54,966 nt of DNA from an uncultured Pseudobutyrivibrio sp. (lineage in GTDB: Bacteria; Bacillota; Clostridia; Lachnospirales; Lachnospiraceae): NCBI GenBank assembly GCA_902775195.1, contig CACYLQ010000004.1, positions 13,011 through 67,976 on the forward strand. The letters run 5' to 3'. A model generated the notes under the pieces. The model made no database searches, was not told where the DNA came from, and worked only from the letters and a program-made list of their open reading frames with translations. Below are positions 35,538-45,553 of the stretch, piece by piece. The position numbers and the translations under genes were made by a program. Every line of letters starts with the position of its first letter. Within the stretch, counting starts at the first letter, position 1.

Positions 35538-36689
35538 ATGTCACAGAAGCTTGCAATTTTAGGGTCTACAGGTTCTATCGGAACACAGACTCTTGATATA
35601 GTTTCACAGAATCCAGATGATTTGCAGGTTGTTGCAATGTCATGTGGAAAAAATATTGATTTATTTGAAAAGCAAATCAGAAAATATACTCCAAGCCTTG
35701 TTTCTATTGCAAACGAGGATTTGGCAAAAGATTTAAAGACTAGACTTTCAGACATGGATAATATTGAAATTGTCTATGGAATGGAAGGTCTTATTGCTGT
35801 TGCTACATACGATAAGGCAGATACTGTTGTTACAGCTGTTGTAGGTATGATTGGTGTTCAGCCTACAATCGCAGCTATTAATGCTGGTAAGACAATAGCT
35901 TTAGCTAACAAAGAGACACTTGTTACAGCAGGACATATCATTATGCCACTTGCAAAACAAAAGGGTGTTTCTATTCTTCCAGTAGACAGTGAGCACAGTG
36001 CTATCTTCCAGTCTTTAAATGGCGAAAGACATAACGAAATATCTAAAATATTACTTACAGCATCTGGCGGGCCATTTAGAGGACGTACATTAGAAGACCT
36101 TGAAAATGTAAAATTAGAAGATGCACTTAAGCACCCTAATTGGTCAATGGGAGCCAAAATCACTATTGATTCTGCAACTATGATTAATAAGGGCTTAGAG
36201 GTTATGGAAGCTAAGTGGCTCTTTGGAGTTAATCTTAACCAAATCGAGGTTGTTGTTCACCCACAGAGCATTCTTCATTCTGCAGTAGAATTTATGGACG
36301 GTGCAGTAATTGGTCAGATGGGAACTCCTGATATGAGACTTCCTATCCTTTATGCACTGTTTTATCCAAATAGAAAGACTTTATATGCTGAGCCTCTTGA
36401 TTTATTTAAGGTTGGCACACTTACATTTGAAAAGCCTGATATGGAAACATTCTATGGCTTATCGTTAGCTTATGATGCTATGGATGCAGGCGGAAATGTT
36501 CCAACAGTATTCAATGCAGCAAACGAAAGAGCTGTTGCTAAATTCTTAAATAACAAGATTAAGTTCTTAGAGATACCTGAAATCGTTTCTGAAGCGATGA
36601 TTAATATAGATTTTATTCAGAATCCTACAATCGAGCAGGTACTTGAGACTGAGCAAATGACTTACGACTTTATTGAGAGCAGGTGGTAA
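35538..36689 (+). CDS. dxr: 1-deoxy-D-xylulose 5-phosphate reductoisomerase
   Basis: Dxr converts DXP to MEP, the committed step of the MEP isoprenoid route. The NADPH-binding motif GSTGSIGTQTLD is at the N-terminus, followed by ANKETLVTAG and VDSEHSAIFQSL (substrate and metal site). The product has about 383 residues. ATG 35538 is chosen since AGAGGTG lies 6 nt upstream; an in-frame GTG at 35529 is less likely. rseP starts 2 nt after its stop. With ispG nearby, the organism makes isoprenoids by the MEP pathway. Confidence 0.96.
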   Translation: MSQKLAILGSTGSIGTQTLDIVSQNPDDLQVVAMSCGKNIDLFEKQIRKYTPSLVSIANEDLAKDLKTRLSDMDNIEIVYGMEGLIAVATYDKADTVVTAVVGMIGVQPTIAAINAGKTIALANKETLVTAGHIIMPLAKQKGVSILPVDSEHSAIFQSLNGERHNEISKILLTASGGPFRGRTLEDLENVKLEDALKHPNWSMGAKITIDSATMINKGLEVMEAKWLFGVNLNQIEVVVHPQSILHSAVEFMDGAVIGQMGTPDMRLPILYALFYPNRKTLYAEPLDLFKVGTLTFEKPDMETFYGLSLAYDAMDAGGNVPTVFNAANERAVAKFLNNKIKFLEIPEIVSEAMINIDFIQNPTIEQVLETEQMTYDFIESRW

Positions 36690-36691
36690 TA

Positions 36692-37726
36692 ATGAAAATA
36701 ATACTTGCTATACTTATATTTAGCTTTATTATTATTTTCCATGAATTGGGGCATTTCCTTTTTGCAAAGAAGTGTGGGGTAAGGGTTAACGAGTTCACAC
36801 TTGGACTTGGACCAACACTTTTTTCTTGGGGAAAGGGAGAGACAAAGTATTGTATCAAAGCACTTCCATTTGGCGGTAGCTGTGTTATGGAAGGCGAAGA
36901 TGAAGAAAGCGACAGCGATAGGGCTTTTGATAAAAAGAGTAAATGGGAGAGATTCCAGATTGTTTTTGGCGGCCCATTCTTCAATTTCGTTTTAGCATTT
37001 TTATTATCTATTGTATACATAGCGTCAATTGGAGTTAATGATACAACTATTTCTGCTGTTATGGATGATATGCCAGCAAAAGAGGCTGGCCTTCAGGCAG
37101 GAGATGAAATCATTAGTATAAATGGATACAACGTTCATTTTTACAACGAAATTAGTATTTATACTTTCTTACATGCGAAGGAAGACAACTATCAGGTTGT
37201 ATATAAAAGAGATGGAGAAAAGCATACTGCAACAATTAAGCCTAAATACTCTGAGGAGACAGGCAGAAAGATGCTTGGTATTACAAAGAATACAGAGTAT
37301 AAAAAGGTTTCTCCACTTGGCGTTATAGAATATTCTTTTTACGAGATTAAGTATCAGATATATGTTACTTTATCAAGCTTGAAGATGTTATTTACAGGAC
37401 AGGTTTCCATGAATGAAGTATCTGGTCCGGTAGGTGTTGTTACTTCTATATCATCTGTATATGACCAGTCAGTTTCCAGTGGTGCCTTCTATGTATTTAT
37501 TAACATGACATCTATAGCGATTTTACTTTCTGCAAATTTAGGTGTTATGAACTTACTTCCGTTCCCAGCTTTGGATGGAGGAAGAATTTTACTTATCATT
37601 ATTGAAGCAATCAGAGGCAAGAAGATGAAGCCTGAAATCGAAAATGGGATTAACCTTGTAGGATTCGCTCTTTTAATGCTGTTGATGATTGTGGTTATGT
37701 ATAACGATATTATTAAATTAATATAG
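36692..37726 (+). CDS. rseP: RseP/RasP-type site-2 membrane metalloprotease
   Basis: This intramembrane zinc protease cleaves anti-sigma factors and remnant signal peptides. The zinc motif HELGH is at about residues 17-21. A PDZ domain covers about 115-185 (AGLQAGDEIISINGY). The second zinc ligand motif is in PALDGGRI near residue 294. The 344-residue protein has about four membrane segments. ATG 36692 with AGGTGG upstream is the start. Its stop is followed immediately by a REP-like repeat (37726-37769). Confidence 0.95.
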   Translation: MKIILAILIFSFIIIFHELGHFLFAKKCGVRVNEFTLGLGPTLFSWGKGETKYCIKALPFGGSCVMEGEDEESDSDRAFDKKSKWERFQIVFGGPFFNFVLAFLLSIVYIASIGVNDTTISAVMDDMPAKEAGLQAGDEIISINGYNVHFYNEISIYTFLHAKEDNYQVVYKRDGEKHTATIKPKYSEETGRKMLGITKNTEYKKVSPLGVIEYSFYEIKYQIYVTLSSLKMLFTGQVSMNEVSGPVGVVTSISSVYDQSVSSGAFYVFINMTSIAILLSANLGVMNLLPFPALDGGRILLIIIEAIRGKKMKPEIENGINLVGFALLMLLMIVVMYNDIIKLI

Positions 37727-37769
37727 CCTTCCCTTTTTGGGGAGGTGTCAGCGATGCTGACGGATGAGG
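37726..37769 (+). repeat. REP-like palindromic element overlapping the ispG ribosome-binding site
   Basis: CCTTCCC (37727-37733) pairs with GGGGAGG (37739-37745). A second stem GTCAGC (37747-37752) / GCTGAC (37756-37761) follows, and then GGATGAGG (37762-37769). The architecture (CCTTCCCC-type stem, second variable stem, GGATGA end) matches the element at 52657-52702. The terminal GAGG lies about 6 nt before the ispG ATG and probably acts as its ribosome-binding site. Confidence 0.7.
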
Positions 37770-37775
37770 TGTTTT

Positions 37776-38834
37776 ATGAAGACTACAGAAGTAAAAATTG
37801 GAAATAGAGTTATCGGTGGAGATAATCCAATTCTTATCCAATCAATGACAAATACAAAGACACAGGACGTAGCTGCTACAGTTGCTCAGATTAAAGCACT
37901 TGAAAAAGCAGGCTGTGATATTATTCGATGTGCAGTTCCTGATATGGAAGCAGCAAAAGCTATTGCGGAGATAAAAAAGCAGATTAATATACCTCTTGTT
38001 GCTGATATACATTTTGATTATAGACTTGCTATTGCAGCTATTGAAAACGGTGCTGATAAAATCCGAATCAACCCAGGTAACATTGGTAGTGAGGAAAGAA
38101 TCAAGGCTGTTGTCGATGCTGCTAAGGCTAAAAATATTCCTATTAGAGTTGGCGTAAATTCAGGTTCACTCGAAAAGAACCTAGTAGAAAAATACGGTGG
38201 AGTTACTGCAGAAGGTTTGGTTGAGTCAGCCCTTGATAAGGTAAAGATTATCGAGGACATGGGCTATGATAATCTTGTAATCAGTATCAAATCATCTGAT
38301 GTTATGATGTGCGTTAGGGCTCATGAGCTTATTGCAGACAAAACAACTCATCCACTTCATGTAGGCATTACAGAAGCTGGTACAGTTAAGGCTGGTAACA
38401 TTAAAAGTGCCTGTGGCCTTTCATTGATTCTTTCACAGGGCATCGGTGATACTATAAGAGTATCCCTTACAGGAGACCCTATTGAAGAAATCAAATCGGC
38501 TAAGCTTATTCTTCGTACCCTTGGACTTAGAAAGGGTGGAATCGAAGTTGTATCTTGTCCAACCTGTGGACGTACACAAATAGATTTAATTGGTCTTGCC
38601 AATAAGGTAGAAAATCTCGTAGAAGAATTCTCAGATTTGGACATTAAAGTAGCTGTTATGGGTTGCGTAGTAAATGGCCCAGGTGAAGCCAAAGAAGCCG
38701 ACCTCGGCGTAGCCGGTGGCATTGGCGAAGGCCTCCTCATCAAACACGGCGAGGTAGTTAAAAAGCTCCCAGAAGGCGAACTTCTAGAAGCCCTTCGTCA
38801 AGAACTTATCGCCTGGCCTCGCCAGCAATCGTAA
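37776..38834 (+). CDS. ispG: 4-hydroxy-3-methylbut-2-enyl diphosphate synthase (IspG/GcpE)
   Basis: IspG is a [4Fe-4S] enzyme of the MEP pathway that converts MEcPP to HMBPP. The 352-residue product has a TIM-barrel N-terminal part (PLVADIHFDYRLA, KIRINPGNIG) and the cluster-binding cysteines in SCPTCGRTQ and GCVVNGPGEA. ATG 37776 matches family N-termini; an in-frame ATG at 37764 lies inside the upstream repeat. In B. subtilis this position is occupied by proS rather than ispG. Confidence 0.96.
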   Translation: MKTTEVKIGNRVIGGDNPILIQSMTNTKTQDVAATVAQIKALEKAGCDIIRCAVPDMEAAKAIAEIKKQINIPLVADIHFDYRLAIAAIENGADKIRINPGNIGSEERIKAVVDAAKAKNIPIRVGVNSGSLEKNLVEKYGGVTAEGLVESALDKVKIIEDMGYDNLVISIKSSDVMMCVRAHELIADKTTHPLHVGITEAGTVKAGNIKSACGLSLILSQGIGDTIRVSLTGDPIEEIKSAKLILRTLGLRKGGIEVVSCPTCGRTQIDLIGLANKVENLVEEFSDLDIKVAVMGCVVNGPGEAKEADLGVAGGIGEGLLIKHGEVVKKLPEGELLEALRQELIAWPRQQS

Positions 38835-38846
38835 AGTCTTAAGTGA

Positions 38847-38926
38847 GGGGGTAGCTGTCAAACTAATTATTACTGAAGGAGCCAATCTCGCGACGAAGTA
38901 ATAATTAGTTTGATAGCGTAACCCCC
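38847..38926 (+). repeat. 80-bp long inverted repeat between ispG and polC
   Basis: A perfect 17-bp stem (38858-38874 with 38897-38913, beginning TCAAACTAATT) is extended by an outer GGGGGT / ACCCCC pairing with a small bulge. The loop is 22 nt. No T-tract follows, so it is not a standard terminator. It fills most of the 116-nt gap (38835-38950). It could be a small non-autonomous element or an RNA hairpin in the polC leader. Confidence 0.65.
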
Positions 38927-38950
38927 GGACTAAATTCCTGGAGATATGTT

Positions 38951-41920
38951 ATGGATCAAATGAGTTTTTATGATGTGTTTCCTAATATGGATGCAGAGAA
39001 CGACCTTGAGGCAGCCCTTAGTGATGCTACAGTTACAAAGGTCAGTACTGGGCGTAACAAAGATGACATTCGTATATACGTTACCTTTAATACGCTCATT
39101 CCAAAACGCCGCATCTGGCATTTGGAAAAATCCATCAAGAAACAATTCTTTCCCAACAATGGTGTTACTATCAAAATTCTAGAAGAATTTGACCTTTCAA
39201 GTCAGTACACACCATCTAATTTATTAAAATCATATAACGATAGCATTTTAGAAGAGCTGGAAGATAGAAGTGCTCTTCTTTTTAACATATACAAAAAAGC
39301 TGATTTAGATTTTACAGAGGATGGCCATCTTAAGGTAACTATCGAAGATACAGTTATTGGAAGAGAAAAGGAGCATGAGCTTTTTGATGTTCTTCATTCT
39401 ATTATTTGCCGTAGATGCCATCAGGACATTGTAATTGATTTTGATTACAAGGAACCTGTAAAGAGTAAATATCTTGAAAACGCTATACAGGAAATAGAAA
39501 ACAAAATTGCTGCTATTAATTCCAGAAGTATTGCGGTTGAAGAAAAGCTGCAAGAGGCTAAGGCTTCTGATGACAAGGAAGAAAAGTCTTCTGAAACGGA
39601 TGACGAGCCAGTTAAGATTATCAAGCCTCTTACTAAATCTGATGACCCTGATGTTATCTATGGAAATGAGATACTTGAAAATGCCACGGCCATGGAGGAT
39701 ATCAATGGCGAACAATTAGGTCCTATTGTTATTCGTGGTCAGTTAACAGCATTAGAGTTTAGAGAAACAAAAAAGGGCGGCTATTTTGGTACTGGCGCGG
39801 TAACAGATTTTACAGATTCTATTTCTGTTAAGTTTTTCTTTAGTGATGCAGACCAGGGTAGAGAGCTTGAAAAAGTTCTTAAGGTTGGCGGCTTCTACAA
39901 GTTTGCAGGTAAGCTTGATGAAGACATATATTCAAAGGAGCTTACTGTTGGTCGTATCAATTCTATTCAAAAGATTAGAGATTTTAGAGTAGTAAGACAG
40001 GATACCGCTGTAGACAAGCGTGTTGAGCTTCACTGTCATACTAAAATGTCTGATTTTGATGGTGTATCAGAAATCACTACTATCATTAATCGTGCAATGG
40101 CGTGGGGACATAAGGCTCTTGCCATTACAGACCACGGTGTTGTTCAGGCCTTCTGTGATGCTGACCATATGAAGGGGCTTGGAGATTTCAAGGTAATTTA
40201 CGGCTGTGAAATCTATCTTGTAGATGATACAAAACAAATTGTAACCAACGATAGAGGACAGTCTCTTAGAGGAGAATATGTTGTATTCGATATTGAGACA
40301 ACAGGCTTTAATCCTAAGACCTGTAAGATTATCGAAATTGGTGCTGTAAAGATTGTTGACGGCCAGGTAGTTGATAGATTTTCTGAATTTGTAAATCCAG
40401 AGGTTCCAATTCCATACAAGATTACAGAGCTTACATCCATTAAAGATGAAATGGTAGAGGATGCACCTACAATTGATGTTATTCTTCCTAAGTTCATGGA
40501 ATTTTGTAAGGGAACTGTTCTTGTTGCTCATAATGCAGGCTTTGATACTAGCTTTATTCGATATAATTGCAAACAGCTTGGCCTTGAATACGACTATACA
40601 CATGTAGATACAGTAGAGATGGCTAGATACTTACATCCAAATATGGCAAGATTTAATCTTGATGCTGTTTGTAAGGCTGAAAATCTTGTTAACGAACATC
40701 ATCACAGAGCGGTAGATGATGCTGAGGTTACCTCTAAGATTTTCGAAAAGTTTATTGTTAAGCTTGAAGCCGAAAACATATTTACACTTACTGAGCTTAA
40801 TGCTCATAGTAAGCCAGGCCCAGAGCAGATAAAAAAGATGCGAAGCAATCACTGTATTGTTCTTGCTAAGAACGATTTGGGAAGAATCAATCTTTATAGA
40901 TTGGTTTCCGAATCACATCTTTATTATTTCAGCAGGCATCCTAGAGTTCCAAAGAGTCTTCTTGAAGAATGCAGAGAGGGACTTATTATTGGTTCTGCCT
41001 GTGAAGCAGGAGAATTATACGATGCTATAGTAGATGGCAGGGATGAATCAGAAATTATGCGTATAGCAAATTTCTATGATTATCTTGAAATACAGCCTGT
41101 TGGAAATAATGAATTTATGCTTCGCTCAGAAAAGAGCAAATACGAAAATATAAATTCAGTGAAGGATTTGCAGGATATTAACAAGCAAATAGTTGCGCTA
41201 GGAGAAGAGTTACATAAGCCTGTTGTTGCAACCTGTGATGTTCATTTCCTAGATCCAGAGGATGAAGTATACAGACGTATTATTATGGCTAATAAGGGCT
41301 TTGATGATGCTGACCAGCAGGCCCCACTTTATCTTCATACTACAGATGAAATGCTTGAAGAATTTGCATACTTAGGTCTTGCAAAAGCGCATGAGGTTGT
41401 TGTAGAAAATACAAACAAGATTGCAGATATGTGCGAACGTATTCATCCAGTTCGTCCAGATAAGTGTCCTCCTGTCATTGAACATTCAGAAGAGGATTTA
41501 CGACGAATTTGTGAGACCAGAGCACATGAGGTTTACGGACCTAAGCTTCCTGAAATAGTAGAAGCCCGACTTGAACGAGAGCTTAATTCTATTATCGGTA
41601 ATGGATATTCCGTTATGTACATTATCGCTCAGAAGCTGGTTTGGAAGTCTAACGAGGATGGCTATCTGGTAGGCTCCCGTGGTTCCGTAGGTTCTTCCTT
41701 TGCAGCTACAATGGCTGGTATTACAGAGGTAAACCCATTGCCACCTCACTACAGATGTCCTAATTGCTACTATGTAGATTTCGATGGTCCAGAGGTGCAG
41801 GAGATTGTTAACCAGGGACTTTCTGGCGTAGATATGCCAGATAAAATCTGTCCTAAATGCGGCAAGCCTCTTGCTAAGGATGGATTTGATATTCCATTCG
41901 AAACCCTGATATCGATTTGA
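38951..41920 (+). pseudogene. polC: DNA polymerase III PolC, N-terminal part (gene broken by frameshift)
   Basis: PolC is the essential replicative polymerase of low-GC Gram-positives. This 989-residue fragment covers the N-terminal domain, an OB fold (about 255-340), PHP segments (from ELHCHTKMSDFDG near 357, with ITDHGVVQAF), the inserted DEDDh proofreading exonuclease (from VVFDIETTGF near 443, with AHNAGFD) and the start of the palm. A four-cysteine zinc site (CPNC, CPKC) lies near the end. It runs correctly to DIPFET, then stops after LISI. Nine residues (FLGFKGDKV in B. subtilis, from memory) and the frame are lost. The upstream site GGAG precedes the ATG. Confidence 0.9.
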
Positions 41921-43356
41921 ACTTCTCCAACGAATATCAGTCAAAGGCTCATAAATATACAGAAGTTATTTTCGGTGATGGTCAGACCTTCAAGGCTGGT
42001 ACAGTTTCTACACTTGCGGATAAAAACGCAGTTGGTTACGTTTTAAAATATTTCGAAAAGCGTGATATTAGAAAGCGTCGTGCTGAAAACGAACGTCTTG
42101 CTAAGGGCGTTGAAGGTGTTAAATCTACAACAGGTCAGCATCCTGGTGGTGTAGTAGTTCTTCCAAACGGTGAGGATATTTATTCCTTTACCCCAGTTCA
42201 GCATCCTGCCAATAAGGATACTGATATTGTAACTACCCATTTCGATTACCATAAGATTGATGCCAACCTGCTTAAGCTTGATATCTTAGGACACCTTGAT
42301 CCTACCATGATTAAGCGACTGGAGGATTTGACTGGCATTAACGCCACAGAAATTCCCCTTGATGATAAGGATGTTATGTCCCTGTTCCAAAGCACAAAGG
42401 CTCTTGGCATCACACCAGATGATATTATGGGCACACCTCTTGGCACACTTGGTATCCCAGAGTTTGGTACTGATTTTGCCATGCAGATGCTTGTTGAGGC
42501 TAAGCCTCAGTACTTTACTGATTTGGTTCGAATTGCAGGACTTGCCCATGGTACTGACGTATGGTTAGGTAATGCTCAGGACCTTATTCTTAGTGGAACT
42601 GCCACTATCACCGAGGCTATTTGTACTCGTGATGATATCATGGTTTATCTTATTCATAAGGGACTTGACCCAGCGGAATCCTTCACTATCATGGAGCGAG
42701 TTCGTAAGGGTGTTGTTGCTAAAGGCAAATGTGATGAATGGCCAACCTACAAGCAGCACATGCAAGAGCACGGTGTTCCAGATTGGTACATTGGCTCCTG
42801 CGAAAAGATTAAATACATGTTCCCTAAGGCACATGCTGCTGCATACGTTATGATGGCTTGGCGTGTTGCATATTGTAAGATTAATTATCCATTGGCATAC
42901 TATGCTGCATTCTTCTCTATCAGAGCAGGTGGTTTTGACTACGAAAAATGCTGTCTTGGTAAGGCTAGATGTGAACAGGAAATTAAATACTATAAATCAC
43001 AGTCAGATTTATCTGCGACTGATAAGGATATTCTTATAGCCCTTCGTCTTTGCCAGGAAATGTATGCCCGTGGATTTGAATTTTTACCTATGGACCTATA
43101 CCAATCTGACTCAAGATACTTTAAAATAGTAGATGGGAAGCTACTTCCTCCATTCAATGTTATTTCGGGAATGGGTGATAAGGCTGCTGAGCAGCTTCAG
43201 ATTGCAGCAAGCCAAGGCAAGTTCCTGTCTCAGGATGAAATCAGAGACAGAGGAAAGGTTTCACAGACAATACTTGATAAAATGATAGAGCTTGGAATCG
43301 TAAAGGATTTACCAAAATCTAATCAGCTTTCACTTTCGGACTTTTTCAATATTTAA
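41917..43356 (+). pseudogene. polC: DNA polymerase III PolC, C-terminal part (after frameshift)
   Basis: This 479-residue segment is the rest of PolC: palm, fingers and C-terminal parts. It begins, after the lost frame, with NFSNEYQSKAHKY and includes TGQHPGGVVV and PKAHAAAYVMMAWRVAYCKI, both typical. The catalytic aspartates (PDID) are encoded at 41905-41916, in this frame but just upstream of the only nearby start (TTG, 41917), which overlaps the stop of the first part. A protein started there would lack them. Joined, the two parts give about 1,470 residues, the normal PolC size. Sequencing or assembly error is the likeliest cause. Confidence 0.9.
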
Positions 43357-43374
43357 TTTGGGGAGGGCAGTTAA

Positions 43375-44394
43375 ATGAAGGTAGTAAAAAGGATTATCAT
43401 TTTAGTAGTAGCGATTGGAATCGTTGTAGGACTTGGTTATTACAAGTACATTAACACTGTCACTTATTTCAATGAAGAAGGCACTGTTGGAAATACCATA
43501 GGAAACCTATATGGCAACGGCCTGTTTTGCGAATATGACGGCGTGGTGTATTTTGCCAATCCTAACGATTATTCCAGAATTTACAAAATGAATCCTGATG
43601 AATCAGATATTGAAGTACTGGCAAATGATAGCGTGTATTTTATAAATTGTGATTCGCACTATCTTTATTACAGCCGAAATGGTAACAGAGATAATTCTCA
43701 AATGGGATTTTTGAATGTTAACACCGAAAGCTTATGTCGAATGACTAAAAGAAATGGCAAGGTTATTATCTTAGATGATGCCAATTGCAGTGAGGCTGCA
43801 CTTTGTGGCAATAAAATCGTTTATTATCATTATGATGCTGAGGACGCCACATCAGTTTATACGGTCAAAATAGATGGTTCAGAAAGAGAACAGCTAACTA
43901 AATCACCTATCGACCCTAGATGTATCTATAATGGCAAGCTATATTATTCAGGTGTGGAGCATGACCATAATCTTCATGCTATGAATTTGGATACCAAGGA
44001 TTCAGCTTTCGTTTCAGCTGAAAATCTTTGGATGCCATTAATAGAAAACAATTACGTCTATTACATGAATCTTGATGAAAACAACCGTATTTTCAGAAGC
44101 TCATTATCAGGCGAAGGAAAAACAGGTATCACTACCTACGGTTCATCAAGCTATAATATAGCGGGCAATTATCTATATTATCAATCCATCAAGGGAAATC
44201 CTGATGGAATATACAGAGTTGATTTAACCACTGGAGCAGAAGTTTTGCTTGCAGAGGGTGAATATAATCATATTAATGTAACTAGTAAATACGTTTATTT
44301 TGCAGATTATCTATCAGGTACTACCTTCCATACACCTATTGGAAGCACACAGGTAGGAGTATTCAATCCGCCTATTATACCACTTGATGACTAG
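43375..44394 (+). CDS. DUF5050-type membrane-anchored beta-propeller-like protein
   Basis: The 339-residue protein has an N-terminal membrane anchor (about 5-24) and a repetitive extracellular domain. Blocks of about 40-50 residues end in YYS/YYM-type strands (for example HYLYYSRNG, GKLYYSG, NYVYYMNLD, NYLYYQS), resembling a propeller of the DUF5050 kind common in Clostridia. The function is unknown; surface binding or sensing is a guess. It starts 18 nt after polC and ends 7 nt before pheA. Confidence 0.7.
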   Translation: MKVVKRIIILVVAIGIVVGLGYYKYINTVTYFNEEGTVGNTIGNLYGNGLFCEYDGVVYFANPNDYSRIYKMNPDESDIEVLANDSVYFINCDSHYLYYSRNGNRDNSQMGFLNVNTESLCRMTKRNGKVIILDDANCSEAALCGNKIVYYHYDAEDATSVYTVKIDGSEREQLTKSPIDPRCIYNGKLYYSGVEHDHNLHAMNLDTKDSAFVSAENLWMPLIENNYVYYMNLDENNRIFRSSLSGEGKTGITTYGSSSYNIAGNYLYYQSIKGNPDGIYRVDLTTGAEVLLAEGEYNHINVTSKYVYFADYLSGTTFHTPIGSTQVGVFNPPIIPLDD

Positions 44395-44401
44395 GAGAAT
44401 T

Positions 44402-45538
44402 ATGAGAGACTTAAAGGATTTACGAGAAGATATTGATAAAGTAGATAAGGAGATACTTAATCTTTTTACAAAAAGAATGGAGCTGGCTTGCCAGGTCGCG
44501 GAATACAAAATCGCTACTGGCAAAAAGGTTTTTGATAAACAAAGAGAGGATGAGAAGCTTGAAAAGCTTACATCTTATGTTGAAGACCCATTTAACGTTG
44601 AAGCAGTTCATGAATTATTTACTCAGATAATGTCCATTAGCCGCAAAAAGCAATTCGCTATTCTTAGAGAAAATGGCGGAAGCTATGAGCCAGGCTTTGC
44701 GGCCTATGATGATTTTGATTACGCTGATTCAGTAGTATGCTTTCAGGGTGTTCCTGGTGCATATTCTGAAATTGCAATGAAAGCTTTTTTCAATAATAAT
44801 TTTAAAAATAGCTTTCATGTAGATTCATGGCGAGATGCTATGGATGCAATTAATGATGGAGGGGCTGATTATGCAGTTCTTCCAATAGAAAACAGCTTAG
44901 CTGGTTCGGTAGAAGAAAACTTCGATTTGCTTTCAGAATATGATGTTGCCATTATAGGGGAATATATTTTAAAGGTTGATCATGCGCTTTTAGGTGTAAA
45001 GGGTGCAACCATTGACGATATCAAAACAGTATATTCTCATCCAAAGGCTATTTCGCAGTGTATTGATTACATCAGAAATAATCATAGCGATTGGGATGTA
45101 ATGAATTTAAGAAATACAGCGATGTCAGCTATGAAAATAAGAGATGATAATGACGTTTCTCAGGCTGCCATTGGAAGCGTATACAATGCTACACTTTATA
45201 ATCTTGATGTATTAGAAGAGTGTATTCAGGATGATAAAAATAACGAGACTAGATTTATTATTGTTTCTAAGGATAAGAAATATCTTAAAAAGGCTGGCAA
45301 AATCAGTCTTTGCATAGAGCTTTCTCACGAACCAGGAAGTCTATATCGAATTTTATCAAATCTTATATTTAACGGTATCAATATGAATAGAATAGAATCC
45401 AGACCAATAAAAGGGGTTAATTGGCAATACAGATTCTTTATAGATATTGACGGTAATCTTGATGATGAGGCTGTAAGAAATGCACTTACAGGATTATATG
45501 AAGAGTGCGTTAGCTTAAGAGTACTTGGTAATTATTAA
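44402..45538 (+). CDS. pheA: Bifunctional chorismate mutase / prephenate dehydratase
   Basis: PheA makes phenylpyruvate, the phenylalanine precursor. Three parts are seen: an AroQ-type chorismate mutase (about 1-85, with LREDIDKVDKEIL and RMELACQVAEYK), prephenate dehydratase (about 112-290, with FQGVPGAYSEIA and the PIENSLAGSV motif), and a C-terminal ACT domain (about 300-375). ELSHEPGSLYRIL and ESRPIKG suggest feedback by phenylalanine. ATG 44402 has AGGAG just upstream; an earlier in-frame TTG at 44384 overlaps the previous gene. The length of 378 residues is normal. Confidence 0.93.
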   Translation: MRDLKDLREDIDKVDKEILNLFTKRMELACQVAEYKIATGKKVFDKQREDEKLEKLTSYVEDPFNVEAVHELFTQIMSISRKKQFAILRENGGSYEPGFAAYDDFDYADSVVCFQGVPGAYSEIAMKAFFNNNFKNSFHVDSWRDAMDAINDGGADYAVLPIENSLAGSVEENFDLLSEYDVAIIGEYILKVDHALLGVKGATIDDIKTVYSHPKAISQCIDYIRNNHSDWDVMNLRNTAMSAMKIRDDNDVSQAAIGSVYNATLYNLDVLEECIQDDKNNETRFIIVSKDKKYLKKAGKISLCIELSHEPGSLYRILSNLIFNGINMNRIESRPIKGVNWQYRFFIDIDGNLDDEAVRNALTGLYEECVSLRVLGNY

Positions 45539-45553
45539 TTAATGGGGGAAGGT

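Noticed and set aside
41900..41910. Programmed -1 frameshifting at AAACCC.
   Set aside because: In the first frame the codons read GAA-ACC-CTG, so the slip heptamer is out of register. The shift would also leave the conserved nine-residue segment missing.
41905..41925. A genuine two-subunit (split) PolC with translation restart at TTG 41917, overlapping the stop codon.
   Set aside because: A protein started there would lack the catalytic PDID aspartates, which lie just upstream, and the first part would end without them. It is hard to see a working polymerase.
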